The notes beneath the pieces were generated by a model. It made no database searches. It was not told the origin of the DNA and saw only the letters and a list, made by a program, of their open reading frames with translations. Below are positions 10,829 to 19,621 of a DNA stretch of 64,000 nucleotides, piece by piece. The position numbers and the translations under genes were made by a program. Where the stretch lies: NCBI GenBank assembly GCA_016699125.1, contig CP064961.1, positions 620,001-684,000 on the forward strand, read 5' to 3'. Position 1 is the first letter of the stretch; every line of letters starts with the position of its first letter. The stretch comes from a bacterium. Lineage in GTDB: Bacteria; Babelota; Babeliae; Babelales; Vermiphilaceae.

Positions 10829-11341
10829 TCACTTTCCTATCGCCAGTTTTTCTGCACATTTATAGCCCACGTACGTCAGTCCGACGGTAGCGGTTGTGCT
10901 CAGTCCAAGCGTTACCAGCTTTTTAAACGGTGAGCTTTTTGGCTTTTCATCTTTTTTTGTATCAGTTTTTTCATTCGCATTTTCAGTCTCATCAGTCTCA
11001 TCAGCCTCTTCATCTTCAAAAAGTAATGAGTACCAGCGATTTGCAAGTTCCGATTCGGCGATTGCGTCAATACCGGTGGTAACAACTTTGCCAATAACGC
11101 CATCGACCGCTTTTTGGCCAAGGTTACCATGTGGCGCAATCAGATACCACGCCGCGCCAGCAGCGGTGGCACAAAAGCCATGCGATAAAAGCTTTTTAAG
11201 CAGGGGGCGTTTTCCTGTTTTTTTTGAAGATGCTTTTTCTTCTTTCTGTACCGTTTCAGGGGTGATCGGTTCAGCTTTGAGCTTTTCAGTGATAGTGGTC
11301 CCTAAAAATCCAGCCAAAAGGGCAATAAGTTTAAACTTCAT
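10829..11341 (-). CDS. small exported membrane protein, 170 aa
   Basis: Unknown. The N-terminal hydrophobic segment (LIALLAGFLGTT) is a probable signal. Two similar units flank an acidic spacer: a Lys-rich start followed by a Gly/Ala/Thr-rich helix (LLKKLLSHGFCATAAGAAWYL at ~47-67, and FKKLVTLGLSTTATVGLTYV at ~138-157). The spacer at ~103-130 is dominated by Asp, Glu and Lys. It lies next to the exported paralogue array on the same strand but lacks its conserved block, so it is a neighbour rather than a recognisable member. AT-rich DNA follows upstream. Confidence 0.7.
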   Translation of the reverse strand: MKFKLIALLAGFLGTTITEKLKAEPITPETVQKEEKASSKKTGKRPLLKKLLSHGFCATAAGAAWYLIAPHGNLGQKAVDGVIGKVVTTGIDAIAESELANRWYSLLFEDEEADETDETENANEKTDTKKDEKPKSSPFKKLVTLGLSTTATVGLTYVGYKCAEKLAIGK

Positions 11342-11550
11342 ACAGTCTCACTCCATTTTAAAGTATTAATATATATAGTTTAGTATTAAAAAATATAAAA
11401 AAATGTCAATTTACAAAAAATATACAAAATGATAGGTTTACGTGATTATATCGGGATGTATGGCGTATTTGCTGCTTTAACTTCTGACCGCTTGACTTTG
11501 CTATTTAATAAAAAGTTTTCAGTTTGAAATTTTATATTGAGTTTGACGAT

Positions 11551-11587
11551 AAAAAAAAAGGAGGACAAGTACTTTTACTTATCCTCC
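11551..11587 (-). terminator. intrinsic terminator after the peptidase gene
   Basis: On the minus strand GGAGGA and AAGTA arms pair with TACTT and TCCTCC around a 4-nt loop (one A-C mismatch), followed by nine Ts. It lies 28 nt past the stop of the gene ending at 11615. Confidence 0.9.
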
Positions 11588-11614
11588 TCGTATTTTGAAT
11601 GAAAATGATCAATT

Positions 11615-12748
11615 TTAAGGTTGAATGACATCAGGTTGTTCGGCAGCCAAGCTTCTTGCCATCTGCTCGTCATTGCGTATTTGCCGCATTCGAAGTTCAG
11701 TCTTTATTTTTTGAATCTGTTTGTCTAACGTTTGGCCAACTTTTTGTAATATTTTTTTGGTTGAAGAAAAGAGCTTTTTAATTCCTTGTTTTTTTGTGGA
11801 CTGACTTTTAAGCTCTTGCATGAGCGCTTCTTGTTCTTGAAGTTTGTTTTCAATAGTGGTAGTTAAGGCATGTTCTTCCGGCTGATCCTGCTCCCGTTGT
11901 CCTGCTTGTTGTTCCAAGCTTTGTTTAATGCCTTCTTGAAACTGTGCTTCTTCCTCTTCTTTTGTAATAGGTTCAAGGTGGTTTTGCTCTTTTTGAACAA
12001 CTGATGTATCAACTTCCTGTCTGTTGGTTGGTTCTTTAAAATTCACTGCCTCAACCAAGACTATATTTTTTTCTATGGCATTTTGTATGACGTTAAGCAT
12101 AGCTTCGACAGGCTCAGACCTGAATGTGGAACCTTTGCGGTCGATTGAATCTATGTAAATGATATAAGAATCTTTATTTTTTTCTTTGAGTACGCCAATG
12201 TAAACAAAGTGTCCACCTTTATTCCCACCAATATTGCAGATAAAGTTTACCAATCGACGGTCATCTTTCTTTTTTATATCCAGCAGAGCGTATCCATCAT
12301 TATCGACTTCAGATGAGTCTATGATGAAAAAGGGATTGGTTTCTTTATGTTCAATCAGATAACTGTTTTTTAAACGGTTGTTTTCATCAAAAAGAGAGAA
12401 AATACGAGTTTTTAAGTTATTGTTTTGATCAAGCTTTTTTATATCTACAAAGTCTGCAGCATCAAGCATCTCTATGCTTTCTTCAAATGCCTTATCGCCA
12501 TTTAACCCAAAGGTAGACTTCAAAATCCTTTCCGTTTCTTTTTTTACCGTATTTTCATTAATGAGTTTTTTCTGCATAAAAAGGTTCTGCATTGCCTGTG
12601 CATGAGCCAGAGCATAATAGCCACAGGTGGTCCCACTGAGTTGTTTTGCAGCATGCCAATGTTTCACTTCAAGGATACATTGTACAACTGATTGTGATAC
12701 AAAAACTAGGAACATGAATAGTAAACATCTGTTTCGTTTATAAAGCAT
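11615..12748 (-). CDS. predicted exported papain-like cysteine peptidase with UIM-like motifs
   Basis: I infer a cysteine peptidase. After a signal peptide (~8-24), Q36-LSGTT-C42-GYYALAHA has the papain-fold spacing of oxyanion Gln and catalytic Cys (six residues apart). H180 sits in GGHFVYIGV and D200 in YIIYIDSID, giving the C-H-D order of papain/C39-like enzymes. The second half is charged and coiled-coil prone. It holds two stretches resembling ubiquitin-interacting motifs: residues ~264-281 (acidic run, then FQEGIKQSLEQ, fitting hydrophobic-x2-Ala/Gly-x3-Ser-x2-acidic) and ~359-371 (NDEQMARSLAAEQ). Together these suggest a secreted deubiquitinase-like effector. The peptidase call is moderately supported; the ubiquitin link is speculative. 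The gene has its own terminator. Confidence 0.6.
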   Translation of the reverse strand: MLYKRNRCLLFMFLVFVSQSVVQCILEVKHWHAAKQLSGTTCGYYALAHAQAMQNLFMQKKLINENTVKKETERILKSTFGLNGDKAFEESIEMLDAADFVDIKKLDQNNNLKTRIFSLFDENNRLKNSYLIEHKETNPFFIIDSSEVDNDGYALLDIKKKDDRRLVNFICNIGGNKGGHFVYIGVLKEKNKDSYIIYIDSIDRKGSTFRSEPVEAMLNVIQNAIEKNIVLVEAVNFKEPTNRQEVDTSVVQKEQNHLEPITKEEEEAQFQEGIKQSLEQQAGQREQDQPEEHALTTTIENKLQEQEALMQELKSQSTKKQGIKKLFSSTKKILQKVGQTLDKQIQKIKTELRMRQIRNDEQMARSLAAEQPDVIQP

Positions 12749-12975
12749 TGCGTTCTCCGGGTATTATTTGTAGACCTATTATAGTTTAGGATACAGTTTT
12801 AAAGTTATAATAGTCAATATTAATTCTGTTTTGTCAATTGAACTTCCAACTCACACTAGGTCAGTGTTTTAGGCTTGCATTAATTGAGACAAGTTTAAGC
12901 TTGTTTTGTAATGAACTACTGACCGTTTTGTATGATTAAGTTTATTGGTTGTAGACAGGGTATCTTTGTACTGGT

Positions 12976-13539
12976 CTAGTTGACTAATAAGTTTTTTTTA
13001 TGTCTGTAAAAGATTAAAAGCGCTGCAAAAATAAAAAAAGCGGTCCAATGTATGGCAAAAAGGAACATACTGGCCACGGGTAATCCACTAATCAAAAGTA
13101 AAGATGCATATCCGGGAGACTTGAGTAGATACAAAAATATGAGCCAACAGATGGAAAGTACTGCCATGAAAGGTAATGAAAGGTATCCGACAATTCCCAT
13201 TAATGTGGCAACGCCTTTTCCACCATTAAATCCCAAGAAAGGCGAATAACAGTTACCCAACAAGAGTAACAATGCCACTAGTAGAATCATTGGCCAATCA
13301 GATGTAAATGATTGTGTAAATAACAAAAACAGAAATGCTTTTCCGGCATCAATACAAAAAACGATTAAAAATGAGGTTATGCCGAAAATTCTTCCTGCAT
13401 TAGAGGCTCCAATGTTTCCGGAGCCATGCTGTCTTATGTCAGGCATTCCATAAAAACGACCCAGCAGGTATCCTGTGGGGATTCCGCCAATCAAAAAAGC
13501 AGCAACTGGTAGAAGTAAATGGAAAAATTTATTGATCAT
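12976..13539 (-). CDS. plsY: glycerol-3-phosphate acyltransferase PlsY
   Basis: Acylates glycerol-3-phosphate from acyl-phosphate, the first step of phospholipid synthesis, in the inner membrane. Family signatures are present: IGGIPTGYLLGR near the N-terminus, HGSGNIGASNAGR (the SGNIGA motif), and GFNGGKGVAT. About five hydrophobic segments in 187 residues match PlsY topology. The ATG overlaps the last base of the pgsA stop codon (TAATG), so the two lipid genes are translationally coupled. plsX is not in the window. Confidence 0.93.
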   Translation of the reverse strand: MINKFFHLLLPVAAFLIGGIPTGYLLGRFYGMPDIRQHGSGNIGASNAGRIFGITSFLIVFCIDAGKAFLFLLFTQSFTSDWPMILLVALLLLLGNCYSPFLGFNGGKGVATLMGIVGYLSLPFMAVLSICWLIFLYLLKSPGYASLLLISGLPVASMFLFAIHWTAFFIFAALLIFYRHKKNLLVN

Positions 13540-14129
13540 TAAATCCGATCTTTACGTGAAACTGGGCTGCACATAAAACATAATAGAGATATGCTGAATA
13601 CAATGATAAAAAGTGTACTATTCAAAAGTAGATATTCGATGATATTCCATTTATTAAAAAAAGAGGAGGTAACCGTTGATGGATTGATAATAACGGATGC
13701 GATGAAAAAAACTTCAACTACCGTTTTGATTTTTGCAATAAATAACGTCTTTATATAATAGCCCCGTTCTGATGCAATTAAACGTATTCCCATTACAAAA
13801 AATTCTCGTGATAATAGTATGATCACCCAATAAAAGAATAGCTTCCCTGCAGCAAGAAGTGAAATTAGTGTTGAGCAAAAAAGAAATTTATCAGCTATCG
13901 GATCGAGTAATGCGCCTAAATGTGTTACTTGATTCCACTTTCGAGCAAAATATCCATCAAAAAAATCTGTTAGGCCAAAAAGAATAAAGATAAGAGCAAG
14001 TAAGACGTTAAGGAAAAAGAAGTTCAGAGGGAGCAGGTACACTAATAAGAACGGTATGAAAATAGGAGACAAAATCAACCTTAAGAGTGTCAAAACATTT
14101 GGCAATGTTAACATATATTGCCGATTCAT
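13539..14129 (-). CDS. pgsA: CDP-diacylglycerol--glycerol-3-phosphate phosphatidyltransferase
   Basis: CDP-alcohol phosphotransferase that makes phosphatidylglycerol-phosphate. The full motif D-x2-D-G-x2-A-R-x8-G-x3-D-x3-D is present (LTDFFDGYFARKW, then GALLDPIADK). The N-terminal LTLPNVLTLLRLILSPIFIP is typical of PgsA. Several membrane helices fill 196 residues. Phosphatidylserine synthase shares the motif, but the N-terminal sequence and length favour PgsA. It is upstream of, and overlaps, plsY. Confidence 0.92.
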   Translation of the reverse strand: MNRQYMLTLPNVLTLLRLILSPIFIPFLLVYLLPLNFFFLNVLLALIFILFGLTDFFDGYFARKWNQVTHLGALLDPIADKFLFCSTLISLLAAGKLFFYWVIILLSREFFVMGIRLIASERGYYIKTLFIAKIKTVVEVFFIASVIINPSTVTSSFFNKWNIIEYLLLNSTLFIIVFSISLLCFMCSPVSRKDRI

Positions 14130-14148
14130 TACGTACCTTTTTGATATA

Positions 14149-14225
14149 TGGTGGCGGCGCAGGGATTCGAACCCCGGACCTACGGATTATGATTCCGCCG
14201 CTCTAACCGACTGAGCTACGCCGCC
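14149..14225 (-). tRNA. tRNA-Met (CAT anticodon), elongator type
   Basis: 77-nt cloverleaf: acceptor GGCGGCG/CGCCGCC, anticodon stem GCGGA/TCCGT, loop ATCATAA, encoded CCA. A G1-C72 pair rules out the initiator. A tRNA-Ile2 read by lysidine-modified CAT cannot be excluded from sequence alone. Confidence 0.93.
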
Positions 14226-14239
14226 ACTAAAATTTTAAA

Positions 14240-15793
14240 CTAAATCGATAACTTTTGAACATTAAAGTTACGTAACATCATTTTAAACAAAGATTTCAAG
14301 AAAAACAAGCCTGTAATCAAGGTTGAAACAATACCTAACATTAAAGTTGTAGCAAATCCTTGAACGGGACCGGAGCCTAAGTAATATAAAACAACACCAA
14401 CAATAAAGGTGGTTAAGTTGCCATCCAATATCACCACCATAGCATCAGAAAAACCAACATGCACTGCTTTTTCCACTGAAGTACCATGCGATAATTCTTC
14501 CTTGATTGTTTCAAAAATGAGTATCGAAGCATCAATTGCCATACCTATTGTCAAAACTATACCGGCAATGCCTGGCAGGGTTAACGTTGCACCTAAAAGA
14601 GACATACCAACCAAAACAAGGAGAATGTTATATACTAACACCAAAAAAGCAAAGAATCCTGATAGTTTATAGAAAAAGAAGCTAAACAGTAAGATTAATA
14701 AAAAGCCAACCATACATGACATTAATCCTGCAGTTCGTGCTTCTTGGCCAAGCGAAGGACCTATTTGGCGCTCTTCTTCAAAGGTAACAGGAGCTACAAA
14801 GGCACCAGATTTTAACAATAAAGCTAATGATTTTGCTGATTCAGTATTAAAATTTCCGGTGATACTACCTTTATCTTTGATGGCTGTATGGATGACAGGA
14901 GCGCTAATGACTTCACCGTCTAAAACGATCGCTAACTGCTTGCCAAAATTTGCATTTGTTAAAGTATAAAATTTTTCACCACCTTCAGTGTCCAATGTAA
15001 ATTCAACCACAGCTTCAACGCCCGATCGTCCCCCTAAAGAAGGTCGTGCATCCTTCAACATGCGACCGGTGACTTGTGCATATTTTTCTACAAGATAAAA
15101 AGAGCGTCTGCCGCCTTCCATGATGCCTGGTAAAATCTCTTTATCATGTGCAACTGTGCCTTCCACTTCGTACAAAAGATCATCTTTGCTGGAAGCAACT
15201 TTGTCAACTAAACGAAATTCTAAAAGTGCAGCTTTTCCTATTAACTCCTTTGCTGCCTGAGGATCAGAAACATCAGGAAGTTCGATGACAATATTCTTAT
15301 CTCCTTGCGGAGCGATTGGGGTTTCTGAAACACCAAACTTATCCAATCGTAGCCTTAAAACTTCTATATTTCTTTGAACTGCATCATATTTGATGCGTTC
15401 AAGTTTTTGTGGAGAAAAAGAAAGAATAACAGTTAATCCAACAGCGTCAACCTTCATCTCAATGTTTTGTGTTTTAAATGTTTGTGCAGCTTTTTGAGCC
15501 TCATTCATCGATGCGAAAGTAAAAATAACTTTTCCGTCTTTAATTTCTTTGGCAGAAACATGGATGCCTTGTGTTTTTAGATTCATATACATTGAGTTCA
15601 TTACAGAGGAACAGGCCGCTTCCACCGCCTTATCAACTTGTACTTGCAGGGTAAGGTATACTCCCCCAACTAGGTCGCTACCAAAACGTAACGCGTTTCT
15701 TATTGGATATAACCAATATACACATATCAAAGCCATAAATAACCACAAAGTTAACTCTGAAAAGAGTACTTTTCTTGCGTACTGTTGCATCAA
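14240..15793 (-). CDS. secD: protein-export membrane protein SecD
   Basis: RND-type accessory of the Sec translocon that uses the proton gradient to complete export. The N-terminal helix is followed by FGSDLVGGVYL (SecD motif GxDLxGG), a large periplasmic region with RLRLDKFGVSE and AALLEFRLV, and a C-terminal block of five helices with LPGIAGIVLTIGMAIDASILIFE (usual AVDAN replaced by AIDAS). Length 517 fits. secF normally follows secD or is fused; here tRNA-Met and pgsA follow, so secF must be elsewhere or missing. Confidence 0.95.
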   Translation of the reverse strand: MMQQYARKVLFSELTLWLFMALICVYWLYPIRNALRFGSDLVGGVYLTLQVQVDKAVEAACSSVMNSMYMNLKTQGIHVSAKEIKDGKVIFTFASMNEAQKAAQTFKTQNIEMKVDAVGLTVILSFSPQKLERIKYDAVQRNIEVLRLRLDKFGVSETPIAPQGDKNIVIELPDVSDPQAAKELIGKAALLEFRLVDKVASSKDDLLYEVEGTVAHDKEILPGIMEGGRRSFYLVEKYAQVTGRMLKDARPSLGGRSGVEAVVEFTLDTEGGEKFYTLTNANFGKQLAIVLDGEVISAPVIHTAIKDKGSITGNFNTESAKSLALLLKSGAFVAPVTFEEERQIGPSLGQEARTAGLMSCMVGFLLILLFSFFFYKLSGFFAFLVLVYNILLVLVGMSLLGATLTLPGIAGIVLTIGMAIDASILIFETIKEELSHGTSVEKAVHVGFSDAMVVILDGNLTTFIVGVVLYYLGSGPVQGFATTLMLGIVSTLITGLFFLKSLFKMMLRNFNVQKLSI

Positions 15794-15835
15794 AATCCTT
15801 TATAATTTCTCATGTTTTTTCTTGACTAAAATAAC

Positions 15836-15922
15836 TGGTGCCGAAGAGGGGATTCGAACCCCTACAAGATCGCTCTCGCAGCCCCCTCAAGGCTGTGTGT
15901 CTGCCAATTCCACCACTTCGGC
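15836..15922 (-). tRNA. tRNA-Leu (GAG anticodon)
   Basis: 87-nt class II tRNA: acceptor GCCGAAG/CTTCGGC, anticodon stem CAGCC/GGCTG with loop TTGAGGG, a long variable arm and encoded CCA. It lies 43 nt upstream of the secD start. Confidence 0.95.
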
Positions 15923-15994
15923 TTTCTTTTTTTGAACAAAAACTATCATATCTTATACATTTTAGCAAATAAAATATAGAAGTCATGAAAAATT

Positions 15995-17311
15995 TTATCC
16001 AAAAAGTAGTTCCGATAAAACCTTAAATGGCAGAGAAATGGTACTTCCTATTCTTGATAGGAGATCTAGCATATTATAAAAAAATCCCTTTTTTATTGAT
16101 TCTTTCCCACCATTTTCCTCACTCTCGTCATTATCAATTTTACCAGTGTCACCTTCTTTTTCTTCTGTGGTCGTTTTCTGTTGTTTTATTACAGTATCTG
16201 CAAGCATATCAACTTGCTTTTTAAAATCGATACCCTGTTCTTTAAGTTTTGATATCTCAGTTTCAACCTGTTTTATTTCTTGAGTCAAACGGTTTACTGT
16301 ATTAGAAAAATAGGCTCTGAAGTCATTATCAAGATATTTATAAATGTCCTTAATATTACGCATCTGAATATCCATGGCATAATAGAGCTCTCGTGCCTTT
16401 GTATCACTTAGAATTTGAGAAACTTTTTTAAAATTCTCCCATGCTTCCTTTTCATACCCTCTTGCTTTTGTAATCTGATCCATTAACTTGTCGAGTGCAT
16501 CATCTAGCGCATGATCCAGGTCAGAAATAGTTTTGATTCGTATACTTAACTGTTCGAGCATTACGTGTTCAGCCTTAATGTCTCCGAGCAGCTCTCGCTC
16601 CTGAATATTAAGTTCTCCCTGTTTTGTGCGTTCTAATTCCAAACGATTGGATATATCAGATATAATCTGTTGTAATTCACCTTGGCGTAGTCCGATACCA
16701 ATGTAAAATGGATCTAAGACGGTTCGATCGAGTTCAGATCGTTGATTAAAAAAAGTAACTCGTAAGTCCCAAATCTGATCAACTAGTTTATGTGTTTTTT
16801 CGTAGCTATTTTGTGAGCGCTCATAATAAATCGTTTTATAAAGCCAATTTCCTTGTCCTTCTGGAAGATTGATAGTGTCTAACCCAACTCTTTCTTCTTC
16901 AGCAATCATTCTGGCTGATGGATCGGAATCTACATTTTCAGCCGCCGGGACCTGGTTGCTCTTAGTAAGCTCTACTTTGCTATTTACATTCCCATCAACC
17001 TGACTATCTTGATTTTTAAGTTCGTTATGTTCAGATTCTTTGGTATCGTTTGACACAAAAATTGTGTCTTTTTTTTCACTGCCTAAGCCCCTTTGTATCG
17101 GGAGCTCATTTTGGGATTGGTCATTTTGTAAGTTAGCCAGTACCGCCTGTAATGCTTCAATTGATCTATTATCGGTCGATTTATTTTCGGTCCCACCATC
17201 TTCTTGCAATTGTTTTGCCTGTTCGTTTGCAACTCCAGACGACCATGATCCCAAAGAAACACATACGCCAACATATAAAGCTGTTGAGATTATGCTTTTT
17301 TGTATTTTCAA
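15995..17311 (-). CDS. exported coiled-coil protein, 438 aa
   Basis: Unknown. The start is TTG at 17311 with AGAAGGA upstream. A signal peptide (~3-28, ISTALYVGVCVSLGSW) is followed by a polar low-complexity region to ~150 (Gln, Asn, Ser, Glu rich). Residues ~170-380 are heptad-like helix rich in Glu, Lys, Leu and Gln, and the end has a hydrophobic stretch (MLDLLSRIGSTISLPFKVLSELLFG). It may be an envelope-spanning or surface fibrous protein. It lies at the end of the minus-strand run that begins with rpmE, 22 nt after the split-barrel flavoprotein, so it is probably expressed with it. Confidence 0.7.
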   Translation of the reverse strand: MKIQKSIISTALYVGVCVSLGSWSSGVANEQAKQLQEDGGTENKSTDNRSIEALQAVLANLQNDQSQNELPIQRGLGSEKKDTIFVSNDTKESEHNELKNQDSQVDGNVNSKVELTKSNQVPAAENVDSDPSARMIAEEERVGLDTINLPEGQGNWLYKTIYYERSQNSYEKTHKLVDQIWDLRVTFFNQRSELDRTVLDPFYIGIGLRQGELQQIISDISNRLELERTKQGELNIQERELLGDIKAEHVMLEQLSIRIKTISDLDHALDDALDKLMDQITKARGYEKEAWENFKKVSQILSDTKARELYYAMDIQMRNIKDIYKYLDNDFRAYFSNTVNRLTQEIKQVETEISKLKEQGIDFKKQVDMLADTVIKQQKTTTEEKEGDTGKIDNDESEENGGKESIKKGFFYNMLDLLSRIGSTISLPFKVLSELLFG

Positions 17312-17333
17312 AAGCGTTCCTTCTGAACAATAT

Positions 17334-17795
17334 TTAAAGTGTTTGAGCTAACTCTTTCAGTTCCTGTAAAAGAGCTATCGAAAACTCTTCTGCTTCCCAA
17401 GATGCATATTCCCAACGTATACCAGAGGTAATTCTTGTCAAGACCGATCGATCACTCTTAATGTCTATAATATCAATTCGAACAACATTCATCAAAGGGT
17501 GTACCTGTGAAGGAGCTTTGACAACTCCGGCCCGACCTAAAATACTATAAGCGATATTATCACTATCCATAAACGAGAGCATAACCTTTTTTTGCCAAAC
17601 CATATTTTGATAACCTGTGTGATTTTTATGAATGGTCATGAGCAGGCTTTCAAGTCCTTTTGGATAGATACATTGAATAGGAGTAGTATTTGGCACACCT
17701 TTTTCTGAAAAAGTTGCAAGGACACCTACCGTTGTACCCTTCATCAACAAATCTAAAAGATCTTCAGATAGTTTTACTCCAACATGTTTTGCCAT
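17334..17795 (-). CDS. pyridoxamine 5'-phosphate oxidase-like split-barrel protein
   Basis: 153 residues with the fold signature of FMN-binding split barrels: a start helix, VGVLATFSEKGVPNTTPIQCIYP (strand-turn-strand typical of the family), then KNHTGYQNMVWQKKVMLSFMD and a YSILGRAGVV segment. Such proteins reduce or bind flavins or, in some cases, heme. True PdxH catalytic residues are not obvious, so I call only the family. The neighbour HemW could hint at heme or radical chemistry, but that is inference. The start ATG has GGAG upstream. Confidence 0.75.
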   Translation of the reverse strand: MAKHVGVKLSEDLLDLLMKGTTVGVLATFSEKGVPNTTPIQCIYPKGLESLLMTIHKNHTGYQNMVWQKKVMLSFMDSDNIAYSILGRAGVVKAPSQVHPLMNVVRIDIIDIKSDRSVLTRITSGIRWEYASWEAEEFSIALLQELKELAQTL

Positions 17796-17818
17796 AAATG
17801 GTACTCCTTTAAAAATAT

Positions 17819-18973
17819 TTAGATACTAAGTCGTGCAAGAATCTGATTTTCTACTATTAAACCTCGTTGTGTAAGACGTATAACTTTACCATCAGATGTC
17901 ATAAAGCCTGCCTCACACAACTGGCAAATTTCTTCATTCAATTTTAATTTTTGTTCCTCTGATAGATACAATGATATTTCATTCAAACATACACCAATCG
18001 ACCGTCTTAACCCCAACAAAGCCTTTTCAAGGCGTATCTGTTGAACTGTTAGCGTTTCATAATAAAGTAATGGCTCTTTTGTTGCAACATATTTGAGATA
18101 ACTTTGTAGATTTTTTTCATTTTGCATTCGTGCCTTTCCATCAAAAGAGCATGCACCCAGACCGAATGCTTTAAATGGTTTGCGATCCCAATAGATTGAA
18201 TTATGCCTTGATTGATAACCAACGCGTGCAAAGTTTGATAATTCATACTGCTCAAAGCCATTTTTTTTTAAAAAATCGACTGTCCATTCGTAACATTCTA
18301 ACATATAATCATCAGAAGGGAGACTGACTTTCCCTTTTTCTATAGTAAAAAAAAGTTTCGTATCTTCGTGAATAGTCAGAAAATACACAGAAATATGCTT
18401 AATCGGCCACGTTATGATCTCTTGCAAATATGACTGCCAATCTTGCAACAAAACCCCTGGAAGTCCCATAATGAGATCTACAGAGATATTTTCAATGTAA
18501 TGAGGAAGAAAGTCCATTAAGGTTATGACCTGTTGTTTTGTTTGCATACGGTTTAGCTCGTGTAAAACGCCATCTTTCAAACTTTGTACACCAACACTGA
18601 CTCTGTTAATTCCCATCTTAACCCATTCTAGAACCTGCTTTTCTATAACAGTACCAGGATTGACCTCAATAGTTATTTCTGCATCCTTCTGAAAATGCAG
18701 ATTTTTTTTTAGTATAATAAACGTATCAAGTAAAAGGTCGGTTGGATAGGTACTGGGCGTACCCCCTCCCAAAAATACAGTGTCTATTTCCTGTTGTACC
18801 AATCTATAGTGATCAAAAAAATACTGTATCTCTTTTACTAATGCATCATGATATTGTAGCATATATTCATCTTGTCCCGCCAGTGCAACAAAGGGGCAAA
18901 AGTGACACCTGTATGGACAAAATGGCCAATGGATATACAGTGATCTAAAGGGAGTTTCATAATCAAAATTCAT
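17819..18973 (-). CDS. hemW: HemW-type radical SAM protein
   Basis: Radical SAM enzyme of the oxygen-independent coproporphyrinogen oxidase-like group. HemW is regarded as a heme-chaperone rather than a decarboxylase. The cluster motif is C-x3-C-x2-C (CPYRCHFC near residue 18), preceded by LYIHWPF. FLGGGTPSTY, TIEVNPGT and GVQSLKDGVLHELNR are all hallmarks, and the C-terminal HemW domain carries FGLGACSFDGK. No other heme biosynthesis gene is nearby, so heme handling in this organism is unproven. Upstream genes (DUF58 and DUF4381-like) are close and co-oriented. Confidence 0.9.
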   Translation of the reverse strand: MNFDYETPFRSLYIHWPFCPYRCHFCPFVALAGQDEYMLQYHDALVKEIQYFFDHYRLVQQEIDTVFLGGGTPSTYPTDLLLDTFIILKKNLHFQKDAEITIEVNPGTVIEKQVLEWVKMGINRVSVGVQSLKDGVLHELNRMQTKQQVITLMDFLPHYIENISVDLIMGLPGVLLQDWQSYLQEIITWPIKHISVYFLTIHEDTKLFFTIEKGKVSLPSDDYMLECYEWTVDFLKKNGFEQYELSNFARVGYQSRHNSIYWDRKPFKAFGLGACSFDGKARMQNEKNLQSYLKYVATKEPLLYYETLTVQQIRLEKALLGLRRSIGVCLNEISLYLSEEQKLKLNEEICQLCEAGFMTSDGKVIRLTQRGLIVENQILARLSI

Positions 18974-18983
18974 AGACTGCCTG

Positions 18984-19601
18984 CTATATTTTTTGATTAT
19001 AGGTATATGAAACTAAAGATATTACAAATTGAAAATCTTTGCTAGCAAGTTCATGTGCAACGATCTCACTAGTATACTTGACTGTATAAATTCGATTTAG
19101 CATTGTTACGAACTCATCATGGAAGTGTTTTTCTGACTCAGTTAAGAAATGCATATTGCCGATTTTTATGATATTATGTTGATCTACAGCAAGTTGCTTG
19201 CAGCGCATGCATGACTCTATATATAATGTTAAACAGTATTTACATTCTGACATATGATGACTAAGCTCAACTTCTGTTAAATGGGTTAACTGGACTTGAT
19301 GTATAGAAGTTAAAAATGTACGAAAGACTAATCCAAGTTCTTGGTAAAAGAGGTAGGAGTTTTGTATATAAAATCTGTTTGTCTGTTGTTGTTTCATATG
19401 ACGTAGCTGCTTAACTACTTCTGCTCGCAATGAAAATCTTCTTTTTATATGTTTCTTAAAATGAGATATTAAATAGAAAAATAAAAAGATGCTTACAATG
19501 AAGACTAAAAAACCACAAAAATACCAAAACCAGCTGGTAGACCAAAAAGGTTTATATAAAGTTGAATAAAGATCATAAACCCCTTTTTCATCCTGTATCA
19601 T
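18984..19601 (-). CDS. DUF4381-like membrane protein
   Basis: 205 residues: a short N-terminal segment (YDLYSTLYKPFWSTSWFW), one strong membrane helix (~28-45), a basic cytoplasmic loop, and a soluble helical region with a small Cys cluster (SECKYCLTLYIESCMRC). The arrangement after a DUF58 gene, and features such as ELGLVFRTFLTS and LTHLTEVEL, resemble DUF4381 proteins from the MoxR/BatA clusters. That family call is moderate. The start ATG has AGGAAGGA upstream. MoxR and BatA/BatB partners are not in the window. Confidence 0.6.
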   Translation of the reverse strand: MIQDEKGVYDLYSTLYKPFWSTSWFWYFCGFLVFIVSIFLFFYLISHFKKHIKRRFSLRAEVVKQLRHMKQQQTNRFYIQNSYLFYQELGLVFRTFLTSIHQVQLTHLTEVELSHHMSECKYCLTLYIESCMRCKQLAVDQHNIIKIGNMHFLTESEKHFHDEFVTMLNRIYTVKYTSEIVAHELASKDFQFVISLVSYTYNQKI

Positions 19602-19621
19602 GCAACGTCCTTCCTAGTAAT

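Noticed and set aside
10896..11369. 157-codon plus-strand frame opposite the 170-residue exported gene
   Set aside because: Ser/Phe-rich antisense sequence mirroring the acidic/Lys codons of the real gene; no ribosome site.
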